A stretch of 64,000 nucleotides of DNA from Euglena gracilis (taxonomy: Eukaryota; Euglenida; Euglenophyceae; Euglenales). Location: NCBI GenBank assembly GCA_039621445.1, contig CP154957.1, positions 25,640,444 to 25,704,443 of the forward strand, read 5' to 3'. Below the pieces are notes generated by a model. The model searched no databases, had not been told where the DNA came from, and saw nothing but the letters and a program-made list of their open reading frames with translations. This document shows positions 1 to 12,088 of this stretch, one piece after another (positions within the stretch are counted from its first letter, which is position 1; every line of letters begins with the position of its first letter). A program made the translations under genes and the position numbers.

Positions 1-184
1 AGGGGACTTCATCCCCGGCTCCCATCTCCTCCTGGTACACCTCGGGGGCCATATCTTCCTCGTATCCCTCACCTGCGGGCTCAGCCTCGTCGTACATCTC
101 GAGGGTCTGCTCGTACGTCTCCTCTGCCCGGTCATACTCCACACCCGTCACGTCCTCGTCCATCTCGTCCACGATCCTTGGCAT
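1..184 (-). CDS. Start of an acidic ORF, cut by the window edge
   Basis: An ATG at 184 opens a minus-strand frame that runs without a stop for 61 codons to the window edge. The peptide is strongly acidic, rich in Glu, Asp and Tyr, with motifs such as EEDMAPEVYQEEMG. Its composition resembles the N-terminus of ORF Y of element T1, which begins about 2 kb away on the same strand (EEPYDENYTDEMAEEPYDEY). It may be a second accessory ORF of T1 or the start of an adjacent copy. No domain is recognisable, and the fragment could be a chance frame because the DNA is GC-rich. Confidence 0.35.
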   Translation of the reverse strand, partial: MPRIVDEMDEDVTGVEYDRAEETYEQTLEMYDEAEPAGEGYEEDMAPEVYQEEMGAGDEVP

Positions 185-1411
185 CTTGAGCGGCCGGTGG
201 GACGATGAGGCTTCGGAAAAGGGGGTTCGTTCCCCCCACACCATTTGATCCCCCTTGCGGCTCCCTCTGGGGGTGGTGGTGGGGGAGAACAGCAGCGCCG
301 CCCCCGCCGCGGCCAGCAGCGGGAAGCGGGCCCGCAGCGGGGTGGCGTCCCCCGGGGACTCCAGCTCCGGCAGCTGGAGCGGCACCAGCGCGAACGCCGC
401 CGCGGACGCCGCCGCGGATGCCGCTGCGGACCCCGCCGCGGACGCCGCCGCGGACCTCCCCGGGGACGGCGTTGCTGCTGGGCTGGTGCGCAGGGACTGG
501 GACAGGTACGAGGGTGGGGATGGGGTGGACAGGATGGGGAATGTGAGCTGGAGTGGGAATGGGAGCTGGGGGTTTGGGCTTATCGCCTTTTCTTGAGCGG
601 GGCTAGGTGGGGAAATGGGGGATTCTTTTTCTGCTGTGCACGCTGAGGGGGACTGAGCAGCGGCATGCGTGTGCGGGGGATTGGGATTGGGTATGGGGCG
701 GTCTTTTTAATGTTGGGGAGTCCCATGGTGGGGGACACCCACCACCGGGGCGGAGTGAGCCTGGGGAGCCGGATCCATCTTGTCGGTGTGGTTTGTTCCC
801 AGGAAATTTTGTTCTGTGAAAAACGTCTGCTACCAGTTTCCCGAACGATGTTGTTTTTGCCCAGCCTTCACTCCCGGGGGTCCGTGAGGGGGTACCGGCG
901 GTGTGGGGGGTAGGCGCGATGGGCTCTGGGGAGAGGGGTAGGTTCGGGATACTCCCCTTCCCACGTTGGATTTTTCCCGGGGACCGAAGGCCCTCCTTTT
1001 TGGGGAGTGGTTGGAGGGGGGAGTCCGGCTTGGCGTCCCTTCCGGCAGTGGGGGGGTTTAGGAAAAGGCCTGGTTGCCCTCCCCTAGGCTTCAGATACCC
1101 CAGCACCAACACCTTTTTCGCTTGTACTGCACTCCTGCGCCAGCAGATAACCAATCTTTTTTGTAATCCTTTGCTTGCTCCGCCCTTGGATTTTTGACTT
1201 TCTTGAACTTTTGCACTTCCTTGGCTCCAGTGCCTTTCTTTGAATTGCCTTGAAAATCCTTGAAAATTGATATAATTTGACCTTGGTCTTGATTCAGCAG
1301 GCACAATCTTGAATTGAAACCACGGGTAAAAAGAGGGAGCCTGCAGTGAAAAACAGAACAGTTAGAGGTGCGGTTTGCGCTATTTTGATGCTTAATTAGC
1401 GCAGTGGTTCG
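185..1411. other. GC-rich stretch without a recognisable gene
   Basis: No family is recognisable on either strand. Around 395-465 there is a short GCCGCGGAC-type tandem repeat that would read as Ala/Asp repeats. A 233-codon minus-strand frame (1304-603) is rich in Pro, Ser and Lys and shows no motif; it is not called as a gene. The stretch probably belongs to the 3' part of element T1. Confidence 0.4.
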
Positions 1412-2245
1412 CTATATACAACAGCAGGCTGTTATAGTGGCAATGGAAGGTGCAGCGGCCGGTCCGCCAACTGAAGGTGTCGTCACAGGAGGTGCTCGAA
1501 CAGGAATTGTAGATTGTGCGGGTGCTTTTGCACGTGCCGACTGCGCGGCTTGAGCAGGGGGTCCTGTTCTTTGTATAGGTACGGGTTGGTTTGAAACTGC
1601 TGCCGATGCGGCAGGCTGCGTAGATGTTGATTGCGCAGTCGAAACTGCTTGTGCCGGTTTTGTTTCTGGTGCCGGAGTAGGTTGAGCTACTGGCGACACA
1701 AGATTCCACGCCGAAGCGCGTTGTTCCATTGGGCCAGGTTGATGTGGCGGTGCATTCAAACGCAAAACTTCGGGTAGTGCCCAGGTGGGTATACCTAAAA
1801 TTTTGGTGTTTGGACCAGTGCCATCCATTATCACTCCTTTTACGTTGATGTCTCCCAAATGAGATCCATGTTCGTAAATTTTGTCAAGAGGAAGGTACTG
1901 TTCGCCTTTGGTTGTGTAAGCGAAATCCGCAGATTGTGGTACTCGTTCATAGTGAATATTGTCCACTACGGGACGCAATGGGTTTTCTCCGACAACCCGT
2001 ATCGCTGTCGGTTCCGGCAGCGGAACGGCGGGGGTTGTCGGTGGTTGTGGTTGAGATTGTACAGATGGTTGGGTTTGTACGGGTTGAGGTGGTTGAGGGG
2101 CTGGTTGAGGTGATTCGTCTGTTTCCATGGTATACTCCGGCTCTGGTTCTGCCGTTGTATACTCGTCATAAGGCTCTTCGGCCATCTCGTCGGTATAGTT
2201 TTCATCGTATGGCTCTTCGGGCTGCATAGCGTATTGTGATGGCAT
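1412..2245 (-). CDS. Accessory ORF Y of element T1 (277 aa, unknown function)
   Basis: This 277-codon frame starts just downstream of, and overlaps, the end of ORF X, the same arrangement as the 1593-aa ORF Y of T2. The first 45 residues are very acidic with EEPYDE repeats. Residues about 45-80 are Pro/Gln-rich. A middle part around residues 85-150 looks globular, with motifs such as DKIYEHGSHLGDI and GIPTWALPEVLR. The C-terminal third is Ala/Pro/Thr-rich low complexity. No enzyme motif, signal peptide or membrane segment is visible. Clear sequence similarity to the T2 ORF Y could not be established by eye, so the correspondence rests on position. It may be truncated at its 3' end. Confidence 0.5.
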   Translation of the reverse strand: MPSQYAMQPEEPYDENYTDEMAEEPYDEYTTAEPEPEYTMETDESPQPAPQPPQPVQTQPSVQSQPQPPTTPAVPLPEPTAIRVVGENPLRPVVDNIHYERVPQSADFAYTTKGEQYLPLDKIYEHGSHLGDINVKGVIMDGTGPNTKILGIPTWALPEVLRLNAPPHQPGPMEQRASAWNLVSPVAQPTPAPETKPAQAVSTAQSTSTQPAASAAVSNQPVPIQRTGPPAQAAQSARAKAPAQSTIPVRAPPVTTPSVGGPAAAPSIATITACCCI

Positions 2246-3249
2246 ACAGCCTCCCAGTTCCGGGCAGGTGGCATGCGTGGGGGAGAGGAAAAACGTTGTT
2301 GTGGTAAGTATATTGGTTCTTGCATTTGGACATCACCTATCTCACTTTCTGTGAGTTCAGGAGTATAGCGGCGCATGTGTTCCGCGTTAGCACCCACTGG
2401 GAGCACTCCGTGGAGCACAGACGGAACCAGGATCCCAGGTCCCTGAGGGTTACGTTGTCTGGAAATACGGATTCTCCGGGTTGGAAGAAGGTTCTTCCTG
2501 CTATCGTTCTCTGGGACCACATGTCCCAGGTGGCGATAGGCTTGTTGGCGATTACAAGCAATTGTCGGCCGTACGAATCCCATATCACTCGGATGAAGGG
2601 ATCCGGTCTGTCCTCTGCGCACATGCACAGAGCGTTACGAATTGTATCCGTTGAAGCCATTGTAAGTTCACCCATGTACTTGGGGAACCCAGGCATAACG
2701 GGAGCGGCATACTGTCTTTGTGGAGGTTCTGGTTGTGTGGCATACTGCCTTTGTGGGGGTTGTGGGGGTGTGTCATACTGCCCTTGTGGCAGTTGTGCGG
2801 GGTAATAACGACTACGAAGTTGTTCAGCCAATTGTCGTTGTTCATACTCCAAATACTGTTGTTCTACCGCCGCAAAAGCAGCGCGCTGGCTACTGCTACT
2901 GGCAAGATCGTATGTCCTTGGGGGCCGCGGTTGCGGCACCGCAAACTGTTCATAGGCAGATTCCGTTTGTTGTGGAAGCATAGGTTGGGATTGCATGCCA
3001 CCAAGTGTAGTTTGTTCTGGGGCAACATGCGAAACCGCATGTTGAGTCACAGTGGGATTTGCCACTACGGGCCGTGCTGCCGAAGCAGCTTTTTACATGC
3101 CGAACGGGGACTTGTCCCCCACAAGAGAGTGCAAGTCCTCGTCCTCCCGAAGGAGGTTGTGGGTGAGGGGGTCCTCTCGTAGGAGGTTGTCCAGGGGGAA
3201 CATACGGTTGGGAGGTTGGAGGACCAGGTCCCCTTCCTCCAGTATCCAT
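1966..3249 (-). pseudogene. Accessory ORF X of element T1, frameshifted
   Basis: The start at 3249 gives a Gly/Pro-rich N-terminus (MDTGGRGPGPPTSQP) that matches the start of ORF X in T2 (MLPGRGPGPGPPWPQP). The reading frame then shifts near 3065-3120 into the frame holding the conserved core: ALCMCAEDRPDPFIRVIWDS, QLLVIANKPIATW, GRTFF and TLRDLG. It shifts again near 2430 for the tail (VGANAEHMRRYTP, SPPRMPP). Each of these blocks aligns with the intact 285-aa T2 protein, so this is the same gene with at least two frame breaks. The function is unknown. The conserved core (MCA, PF, WD.Y..QLLV.AN.P.A.W) matches no domain I can name. Confidence 0.7.
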
Positions 3250-3250
3250 C

Positions 3251-6200
3251 TTAACAATAGCAGATAGTAGCAAGTGCTGAGCTGTGGGAGCGTGAGCTCC
3301 GCGAGGATTGTGAACCCCTTGGACTCTGATACCGCTTTCGCGTATCAGGGTGGGGGCAGTCACGGGACGTATGCCCCGATTTGTTGCACAAAAAGCAAGT
3401 TTTGTCAGAAGATTGGTCAGATGAGCGCTGATAGCGCGTTTTCGTATCTCCCTTTGGGGAGTTTGTATGTTTACCGTATCCCCGTGGGGATTTTAGAGAA
3501 GGAGTCTTTTGTAGGGCACTTACCGTACCGCTGGGGAGACCAGCGGTAGGGTGGTGGGTGTAAGCCGATTGTATCTGTCCCGAAAGTTGTGAGAGTTTCA
3601 TTTGTTTGGAAACATAGATACATCGTTGTTCAAGTGTAAGTCTGTTGTCCGCTAGTTCCTCGCGGTGGATGTCCTTGATAATTGTAGGAATTAAATGGAG
3701 GAGAACCGCATCCAATTGTCCTTTCATTTGGTTCTCTCCCAGTTCATCAACCTCAGAAGCCAATGCCAACCATTTGGAATACCAAAGGTCGATTGACTTC
3801 CATTTTCGGTCAGTTGGTGCGAATTGTCGCCCTTTTTTCTCCAGCGTAATTCGCGAAATTAGGCTTGAAAAGGTTGACGCATATTAGTCAGCCAGATCAT
3901 CAAAAGTTATCCGATTCCGGATCACAAGTTGTCGGGCGCGTTCTTTTCCTTCCTTGGGGAGGCAAGCAAGGAATTCAATCTTGATTACCTCTGGTTTCCC
4001 GTCTGGGTTGGACCCTTCAAGTCCCAGGAGTATGTCCAGTCGCGCCAAAACTGTTTCCAAGTTGTGGGATCTCCGTCCCATTGTGGTTTTACCTTGTTGG
4101 CAATTGTAATGGTACCCTTGAAATCGCGTTGTGGGCCGCAATTTCCATCGTAATCGTTATTGTAGGGTTGTTGTGGTGTGGTGCGCGAATAGGCATCCAA
4201 AATGGTACTCATGGTACCGTAGGTACCATGGGTATTTGGTACATCGCAGTTCCGCAAATTGTATGGTTGTGTTTCGCTATTCCGTGATTCGAATTGTAAA
4301 GGGTCGCGATTCCGCGATTCGGGGTGTGGTAACATACCAGTGGGGTAGGAACCCCGTTGTTCACCCGCAAATCAGGGAACCGCGGTAAATTCAGTATTTC
4401 GCATTCGCGATCCATGGCCAATACCCGGGGTAGGGTTATGGCTCATACCGCGAATCAGTCCCGATTCGCGAATTTCTTGTTGAAAAACCGGAGGATTCGC
4501 GGTTTTTGTGGTAAAAACCGGTTCATCATCCGAAGAATTATCCTTAGGGGGGGGAACCTTAAGTATTGGTATAAACGGGCGATTGTAATCGCGATTGTAG
4601 GCATGTTCATGATCATGTGCATCCGTGGATGCTTGTAGGGCATGCGCATCCGAAGATGCTTGTAAGGGTGCAGATACTGCGCTTTTGGAAAGATTGGCAT
4701 CCAAGGAATCGCGAATTTGATGCACAAAGTCGCGAATTGGATGTCGGGCGTCCGAAGATGCTTCGGTTGATGCACGAAAAGCTCGTTGTGAGCTGGAAGT
4801 TGCATTTTGACGACCGAAAACACGGTTTTCAGGGGCAAAGTGGGGGGGGTTGCGGGCTTTTGCATGAATCTCATCCAAACTCAATGCAAAATCTTGGATA
4901 CTTTGTCCCAATCAACCAACCACTTGGAAAAGGTCCGAAATTCGTTCAACATCACCCTGCAAACGCTTAATACGTTTGCGGTATGAGGGTAATTCATCCA
5001 AAAGTGGTAATTTTGTCAACAATGGAGTCAAAATCCGCGGAAAGGTTTGGAAAAGTGGTGTCCAAGAATTGGAACCTCGTAACCAAAGTTTCCATTTGCG
5101 GTTGTAAGGGCGTTCAACCGACTGTCGGTTTGTGGGGTTGTGGTACCCAACGTGGGTTGGGGTACCCCTACCGCATTTTCAGCGGTTTTGTCATTCATAA
5201 TTGTAGAAAGTCGGTTCTCCAACACCGAAATCTGTTGTTTTAGTGTGAGAACTTGTTGAGTGACCGAATTTTCGGTCCTCATCAAGGTTTCACAAAATTC
5301 TTGTAAGGTTTCCTGATTTTTCGCAAGCATTTGGTCGTAAAATGTGCGAAAATAAAGAGGTAGTTCGACTTCGCGAACCGTTTGTCCATCCGAGGATGGT
5401 TGGAGTCCAGAGACCCTTGTAGAAAGTGTTTGTACACGTTTTTGTAAATGGGAAGTGGTGGATTGTAAGGTTTTGTGTTGGGTATTCAAATCCGCAAGTG
5501 CGGTTTCAATGCCGGTGATATCCAGAATTGGGTTTTGAATACCGTTGCACCGTTTGTGCGAATCCGAATTCGAAAACGCGGATTCGATTTTGTTCACATC
5601 CGCTTGTGACTGATTGTGCAAATGGGTTACAGTGGATCGTAGTGCTCCCATACCGGGATTTTTGGTGGAAGTTTCCGCAAAGCGGCGTTGTGAGTCCCCA
5701 AATTGCGGTTTGTAGTCCCGAAACATCCGCAAAAGCGGTTTTCAGGTCTGCAAACGCAATTTGGAGGTCCGCATTCGCGGTTTGGATGGTAGTTATGACC
5801 CTTTTTACGGTCTTGGAGTTCCGCATTCGCGGTTTGTAAGCTAAGAATCACCGCATCGCGGGATTGGAGTTCCGCCGTAGCGGTTTGTAGCGCATTGGAA
5901 GCAGTTTCAAGTTTTTGTATGTCGCTTTGCCACTTCTCATGGAGGAAATCCTGCCGATGCACGATTTCCGCCACTTGAGTGTGTAATGTGGTCAAAAGTG
6001 TTGGAAGCTTCACCGCATTTGCAGGAAGTTTGTTCCAAACGAGCAATCCGCTCTTCCAGTTGTTGAGCAAAAGCTCTTTGTACATAGTTTTCGCGTATTT
6101 GTGCAAAAGTTTGATGAAACTCGCTTTTTCATCACCCAAACGCAAAATGCGTTCTTGGGATTGTTGTACAACATTTGACAAAGTGGAGAAGAGCTCATAT

Positions 6201-6457
6201 GAGACATATGAGCCAAGTTCCGCACCCGTAGGCGCTGTATCCCGTTGTTGTAACCGGGACTGCATTTCTTGCAATGTATAAGAAACCTTTTCCAGTTGTG
6301 TGAACAGTTGTTGTAGATTTTGTTGTAAATGTGAAAATTTTGCATTATTCCGCGATCCTGGGCACCCTTTTTTTGCCCAAGTTGGCTGATTCTTTATTGG
6401 ATTTCCAAGCCAGAGGAAGGGACAGAGGCTTGAACAAAGACGAACCAACAATATCAA
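3251..6457 (-). pseudogene. gag: gag of element T1, broken by several frameshifts
   Basis: Gag-like coding sequence is spread over several frames. The N-terminal part (6457-5627) is predicted coiled coil with leucine heptads (LQQNLQQLFTQLEKVSYTLQ). The next part (5732-5028) matches T2 gag (FYDQMLAKNQETLQEFC against FYDKMLTNNQETLQDFC). Blocks follow at 4911-4372 and 4335-3985 (DFKGTITIANKVKP, WKQFWRDW). A capsid-like block lies at 4141-3884 and at 3769-3600. A CCHC zinc knuckle, CFLCNKSGHTSRDC, lies near 3400-3360. The SR-rich tail and second knuckle present in T2 are missing because the element is deleted there. With multiple frame breaks no full Gag can be made. Confidence 0.7.
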
Positions 6458-6589
6458 AAGAGGAATTTTCAGAAAGTCAGGAACATTAATTAAAAGTTGA
6501 ACTCACAATGTCAATTGTACTTTTATGAAAGTTCTGTGGAGAAAGAATTGGAATAGTACAGTCGAATTGAACCACCTGCACGGGGGGGA

Positions 6590-7250
6590 GGGATTCAGGC
6601 GTACGTCCGATTTCCCTTTCACTCAAAGTCTCGCTTTCACCTTGGTGCACGCCTACTTAGGGCAGAGATAATCGGAGGAACGAAAACGCTTTTGAGACTT
6701 CTCCGCACGGCAGACAAAAAGCACGTGGAAGAAGCAATGAGAAACCGGACTTCACCTTTCTCGTGCAAAAACTTACAAATGGAAATAAGATTGCCACCAG
6801 CTGAGATAGAAAGGAAATCCTAATACGATCTTGGGGGCACCTGGGTATTGTATGCGGCGGACGGGAGAGCCTACGGACGTAAGTAGCCAGTGCGTAGTAC
6901 CAAGCCAAGTATCGTTCGAGTAGCGTATTCCGAGGTGCTGGGCTTACACGCGGGAGGCCGTGTGTTCGAGACCCAGGTCCCACCGTGTAAGTCCTGGTCC
7001 CCTGACGGGCAGAAGGAAAACCACGGGGAACGACCGGCTCATGTAACTACGTGCAAGGACGTAGACAATGGTTGGCCGGACCTTGCACGTAGTTCCTGCC
7101 TGAGGACGTGCCACGGCGAGTAGTATGTGTGGGCGCCCTTAAGCGGGTTGCCTAACCTACATCCAGATACTCGCTCTGAACACACGTTGGCTTTCCACAC
7201 AACCTGGGCAAGTTCCCCATGGACAACTACTTGCGAATTCCGTTCTCACC
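6590..7250 (-). repeat. LTR-like region at the 5' end of element T1
   Basis: The block upstream of gag contains a run of short matches, in the same order, to the region at 48.74-49.01 kb at the other end of T2: GTACGTC.GATT, GCTTTC.CCTTGG.GCAC, CTACTT.GG and ATCCTAATA.GATCT. Because one block precedes gag and the other follows the accessory ORFs, the natural reading is related LTRs of the two elements. The outer boundary is not defined because the partner LTR of T1 lies outside the window. Confidence 0.4.
6917..6985 (+). other. tRNA-like / Pol III box sequence inside the LTR-like block
   Basis: TAGCGTATTCCGAGG (6921-6935) resembles a tRNA A box, and GTGTTCGAGACCC (6962-6974) fits a B box (GGTTCGANNCC) at a tRNA-like spacing. 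The stretch GGCTTACACGCGGGAGGCC between them looks like a tRNA-Glu anticodon region, but the stems do not pair well, so this is a relic or a chance resemblance rather than a functional tRNA. Confidence 0.3.
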
Positions 7251-8360
7251 AATCTCCAATGGTCGTCTTTCAAACGTGTAATTTTAACTTTATTTTTATA
7301 AATCCTTTACACACTTCCCAACACATCAGTCAAAGACATTTCCAGATAAAACTGCTGCAAAATGATTCACTGTTGGCCACACATCTTTTGAAAATCTCAA
7401 AGTAACTTGCCTCGTTCCAAGGGCCTATCAATATTTTCAATGTGGAATAATATTCCGCCCGCTGTAGGTGCGAGAGATTATGGAAAATGTGTCTGAGTAG
7501 GGGGGTTAGAACGGACAGGAAAATATTCCAGAATCTTTGACTGCAATCTGAAATTTGGCTATGCCCGAAAAGAGATTCCTGCCAGTGAAATTTTAAGAAG
7601 ACGAAGACAGAGAAAACTGGATAACAGTACCACTTACTGCCGAAGGACACCAGCATATGACACCACCAATTGCCTGACAACATGGCTGCGTGTGAGGGTT
7701 TTTGTGAAGGGTTGATTGACCCACAACCCAGAGATGCTGAAATGTGCTGGGCTGCAAAATACATCAATGGCACCAAAACAATTGGAATTGATTGCAATGT
7801 TTTCCTGAATGGCCCCTGCGATGTCCTCCCGCTTGTCTTGATTCCAGCTTCCCAGGTGCCAAAGTGTTTTCGAAATCCTGGACTGAAGTTTGGCTTGTGT
7901 GGAATTTGGCCCTGGACGCCTTGGCCAGAGATGCCTGCGGCCAGTTTTTCTCTAGTCAGGACGTCTTGACATCTTCCCGGGCTGTGACCGTGTCGTTGGG
8001 GATGTGGTTTTTTTGTTTGGTATTTCTCTAATGCGTGTAGAAGGGGCGGCCACAGGTTTCCAGGTTTTCTTCCACACACCCAGTGTCTCGACTGCTTGGG
8101 CTTCCATGATCGTTTGCGTGTGTCCAATCTTTCAGTGAACCGATTTGAGTTTATTTTTGCCTTTACATTGCATTACATTACATTACATTACATTGCATTA
8201 CATACATAAAATTGCCTTTACATTTGATGTTCAGGAAAGTCCTCTCGCTCTTCAGATTTTTTTACCTTTTTCTTCTGTTGTTGAAGGAGAAATTTTGAAG
8301 TCAGATAACTCTGGTGAAAAATGGCTGGGAATCCAAGCAGGGATTCGTGGCCCAATGCAG
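7251..8360. other. No gene recognised
   Basis: A 265-codon frame exists on the minus strand (8127-7330), but it has no recognisable motif and carries stretches typical of noncoding translation. A (CATTA)n-type microsatellite lies at about 8166-8205. Nothing else is identifiable. Confidence 0.5.
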
Positions 8361-8579
<219 letters not shown>

Positions 8580-11500
8580 CCGCACACAGCGGTATAAGAG
8601 CCAGGCGGTTTCGGATCCATCCGGGCCTTCCTTGTCGATGCCCCCGACGCCCGGCTGGTGGGGGCAGACCGCCTGGTGACGGGGCGCTCATGTTCCGCGG
8701 GTGGGCGAGTCATGGACCCCAAGGGTATGCGGACCCTCAGGGCCACCCACGGCTCCATCCAGGCAGGCGAGATAAAGCCCCGTGGGCACCCACCTGGAGA
8801 GCGGCTCCGCGTGTTGCATGGCCCTCGGGTGCTGCCGTCACCCGAGGAACGGCCCAGGAACTCCGGTTGCCAGGAGCGGGGACCCCGGGGGCCACTCGCC
8901 CCACTCCTTGGCGTGAAGGTGGTCACCACTCTGGGATACTCTGGTCCACGGCCGGCGCCGATTGGGGTCCTGGCACCCCGTCAGCCCGCCTCCTTCACCC
9001 AGAGATGGGCCAGCCTTCCCGGAGCTACAGCCCGCATAGAGCCACTTGCTTCGACCCCAAGCAAGGTATGGGGAGCCCGACCCGCGACTCACCAGGAGGG
9101 TAACGGGCTTCACCCACACGTGGCTCTTTCCTCTGTGCCGACTTGCACTGGAGGCTGTGCGGGCGGGACTTTGCGCTCGAGTCCTTGCAGGCCGAGAAGC
9201 ACCACCTCGGTTGCTGCGTGGGGTGGCCTAGCTGATGTTTGTAAACCGCGTCAGCTGGCGGGAGCCCATATTCTTTTCGCCGTGGGCGGTGGCGGCGTCG
9301 GCTCACCCCGGACTCCGAGCCCCTAGCCGTCTTGGGCTGTGTGGGGAAGCGCTTCAGTCCCATGCGCCTGGCCTCGAAGGGCTCGCAAGCGCTAGTTGCC
9401 CGGAAGGAAGGCCGGGACTTTTGTTCCACCCGTTGTGGGGTGGCCGCGGTTTCCCGCGTGTCTCTCTCTTTCCGCACACAGCGGTAAAAGAGCCAGGCGG
9501 TTTCGGATCCAGCCGGGCCTTCCTTGTCGATGCCCCCGACGCCCGGCTGGTGGGGGCAGACCGCCTGGTGACGGGGCACTCATGTTCCGCGGGTGGGCGA
9601 GTCATGGACCCCAAGGGTATGCGGACCCTCAGGGCCACCCACGGCTCCATCCAGGCAGGCGAGATAAAGCCCCGTGGGCACCCACCTGGAGAGCGGCTCC
9701 GCGTGTTGCATGGCCCTCGGGTGCTGCCGTCACCCGAGGAACGGCCCAGGAACTCCGGTTGCCAGGAGCGGGGACCCCGGGGGCCACTCGCCCCACTCCT
9801 TGGCGTGAAGGTGGTCACCACTCTGGGATACTCTGGTCCACGGCCGGCGCCGATTGGGGTCCTGGCACCCCGTCAGCCCGCCTCCTTCACCCAGAGATGG
9901 GCCAGCCTTCCCGGAGCTACAGCCCGCATAGAGCCACTTGCTTCGACCCCAAGCAAGGTATGGGGAGCCCGACCCGCGACTCACCAGGAGGGTAACGGGC
10001 TTCACCCACACGTGGCTCTTTCCTCTGTGCCGACTTGCACTGGAGGCTGTGCGGGCGGGACTTTGCGCTCGAGTCCTTGCAGGCCGAGAAGCACCACCTC
10101 GGTTGCTGCGTGGGGTGGCCTAGCTGATGTTTGTAAACCGCGTCAGCTGGCGGGAGCCCATATTCTTTTCGCCGTGGGCGGTGGCGGCGTCGGCTCACCC
10201 CGGACTCCGAGCCCCTAGCCGTCTTGGGCTGTGTGGGGAAGCGCTTCAGTCCCATGCGCCTGGCCTCGAAGGGCTCGCAAGCGCTAGTTGCCCGGAAGGA
10301 AGGCCGGGACTTTTGTTCCACCCGTTGTGGGGTGGCCGCGGTTTCCCGCGTGTCTCTCTCTTTCCGCACACAGCGGTAAAAGAGCCAGGCGGTTTCGGAT
10401 CCAGCCGGGCCTTCCTTGTCGATGCCCCCGACGCCCGGCTGGTGGGGGCAGACCGCCTGGTGACGGGGCACTCATGTTCCGCGGGTGGGCGAGTCATGGA
10501 CCCCAAGGGTATGCGGACCCTCAGGGCCACCCACGGCTCCATCCAGGCAGGCGAGATAAAGCCCCGTGGGCACCCACCTGGAGAGCGGCTCCGCGTGTTG
10601 CATGGCCCTCGGGTGCTGCCGTCACCCGAGGAACGGCCCAGGAACTCCGGTTGCCAGGAGCGGGGACCCCGGGGGCCACTCGCCCCACTCCTTGGCGTGA
10701 AGGTGGTCACCACTCTGGGATACTCTGGTCCACGGCCGGCGCCGATTGGGGTCCTGGCACCCCGTCAGCCCGCCTCCTTCACCCAGAGATGGGCCAGCCT
10801 TCCCGGAGCTACAGCCCGCATAGAGCCACTTGCTTCGACCCCAAGCAAGGTATGGGGAGCCCGACCCGCGACTCACCAGGAGGGTAACGGGCTTCACCCA
10901 CACGTGGCTCTTTCCTCTGTGCCGACTTGCACTGGAGGCTGTGCGGGCGGGACTTTGCGCTCGAGTCCTTGCAGGCCGAGAAGCACCACCTCGGTTGCTG
11001 CGTGGGGTGGCCTAGCTGATGTTTGTAAACCGCGTCAGCTGGCGGGAGCCCATATTCTTTTCGCCGTGGGCGGTGGCGGCGTCGGCTCACCCCGGACTCC
11101 GAGCCCCTAGCCGTCTTGGGCTGTGTGGGGAAGCGCTTCAGTCCCATGCGCCTGGCCTCGAAGGGCTCGCAAGCGCTAGTTGCCCGGAAGGAAGGCCGGG
11201 ACTTTTGTTCCACCCGTTGTGGGGTGGCCGCGGTTTCCCGCGTGTCTCTCTCTTTCCGCACACAGCGGTAAAAGAGCCAGGCGGTTTCGGATCCAGCCGG
11301 GCCTTCCTTGTCGATGCCCCCGACGCCCGGCTGGTGGGGGCAGACCGCCTGGTGACGGGGCACTCATGTTCCGCGGGTGGGCGAGTCATGGACCCCAAGG
11401 GTATGCGGACCCTCAGGGCCACCCACGGCTCCATCCAGGCAGGCGAGATAAAGCCCCGTGGGCACCCACCTGGAGAGCGGCTCCGCGTGTTGCATGGCCC

Positions 11501-12088
11501 TCGGGTGCTGCCGTCACCCGAGGAACGGCCCAGGAACTCCGGTTGCCAGGAGCGGGGACCCCGGGGGCCACTCGCCCCACTCCTTGGCGTGAAGGTGGTC
11601 ACCACTCTGGGATACTCTGGTCCACGGCCGGCGCCGATTGGGGTCCTGGCACCCCGTCAGCCCGCCTCCTTCACCCAGAGATGGGCCAGCCTTCCCGGAG
11701 CTACAGCCCGCATAGAGCCACTTGCTTCGACCCCAAGCAAGGTATGGGGAGCCCGACCCGCGACTCACCAGGAGGGTAACGGGCTTCACCCACACGTGGC
11801 TCTTTCCTCTGTGCCGACTTGCACTGGAGGCTGTGCGGGCGGGACTTTGCGCTCGAGTCCTTGCAGGCCGAGAAGCACCACCTCGGTTGCTGCGTGGGGT
11901 GGCCTAGCTGATGTTTGTAAACCGCGTCAGCTGGCGGGAGCCCATATTCTTTTCGCCGTGGGCGGTGGCGGCGTCGGCTCACCCCGGACTCCGAGCCCCT
12001 AGCCGTCTTGGGCTGTGTGGGGAAGCGCTTCAGTCCCATGCGCCTGGCCTCGAAGGGCTCGCAAGCGCTAGTTGCCCGGAAGGAAGGC

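Larger units (their letters stand above)
1412..7250 (-). mobile_element. Ty3/gypsy-type element T1, internally deleted remnant
   Basis: Reading the minus strand from 7250 downwards gives an LTR-like block, a broken gag (6457-3251) with one CCHC knuckle, accessory ORF X (3249-1966) and ORF Y (2245-1412). The same order is seen in the longer element T2 at 48.7-63.2 kb, except that T2 has more than 5 kb of pol between gag and ORF X while here ORF X begins about 80 bases after the knuckle. T1 is therefore a natural pol-less deletion derivative that could move only with help from a complete element. The right LTR-like block matches the left end of T2. The other LTR would lie left of the window. 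Confidence 0.7.

Noticed and set aside
603-1304. 233-codon minus-strand ORF near the left edge
   Set aside because: Low-complexity Pro/Ser/Lys sequence in GC-rich DNA with no similarity to T2 accessory proteins.
7330-8127. 265-codon minus-strand ORF
   Set aside because: No recognisable motif, and composition like translated noncoding DNA.
9235-12002. Repeated 327-codon and 184-codon ORFs in the 892-bp units
   Set aside because: They are identical because the units are identical. The unit length is not a multiple of three, and no protein motif is present on either strand.
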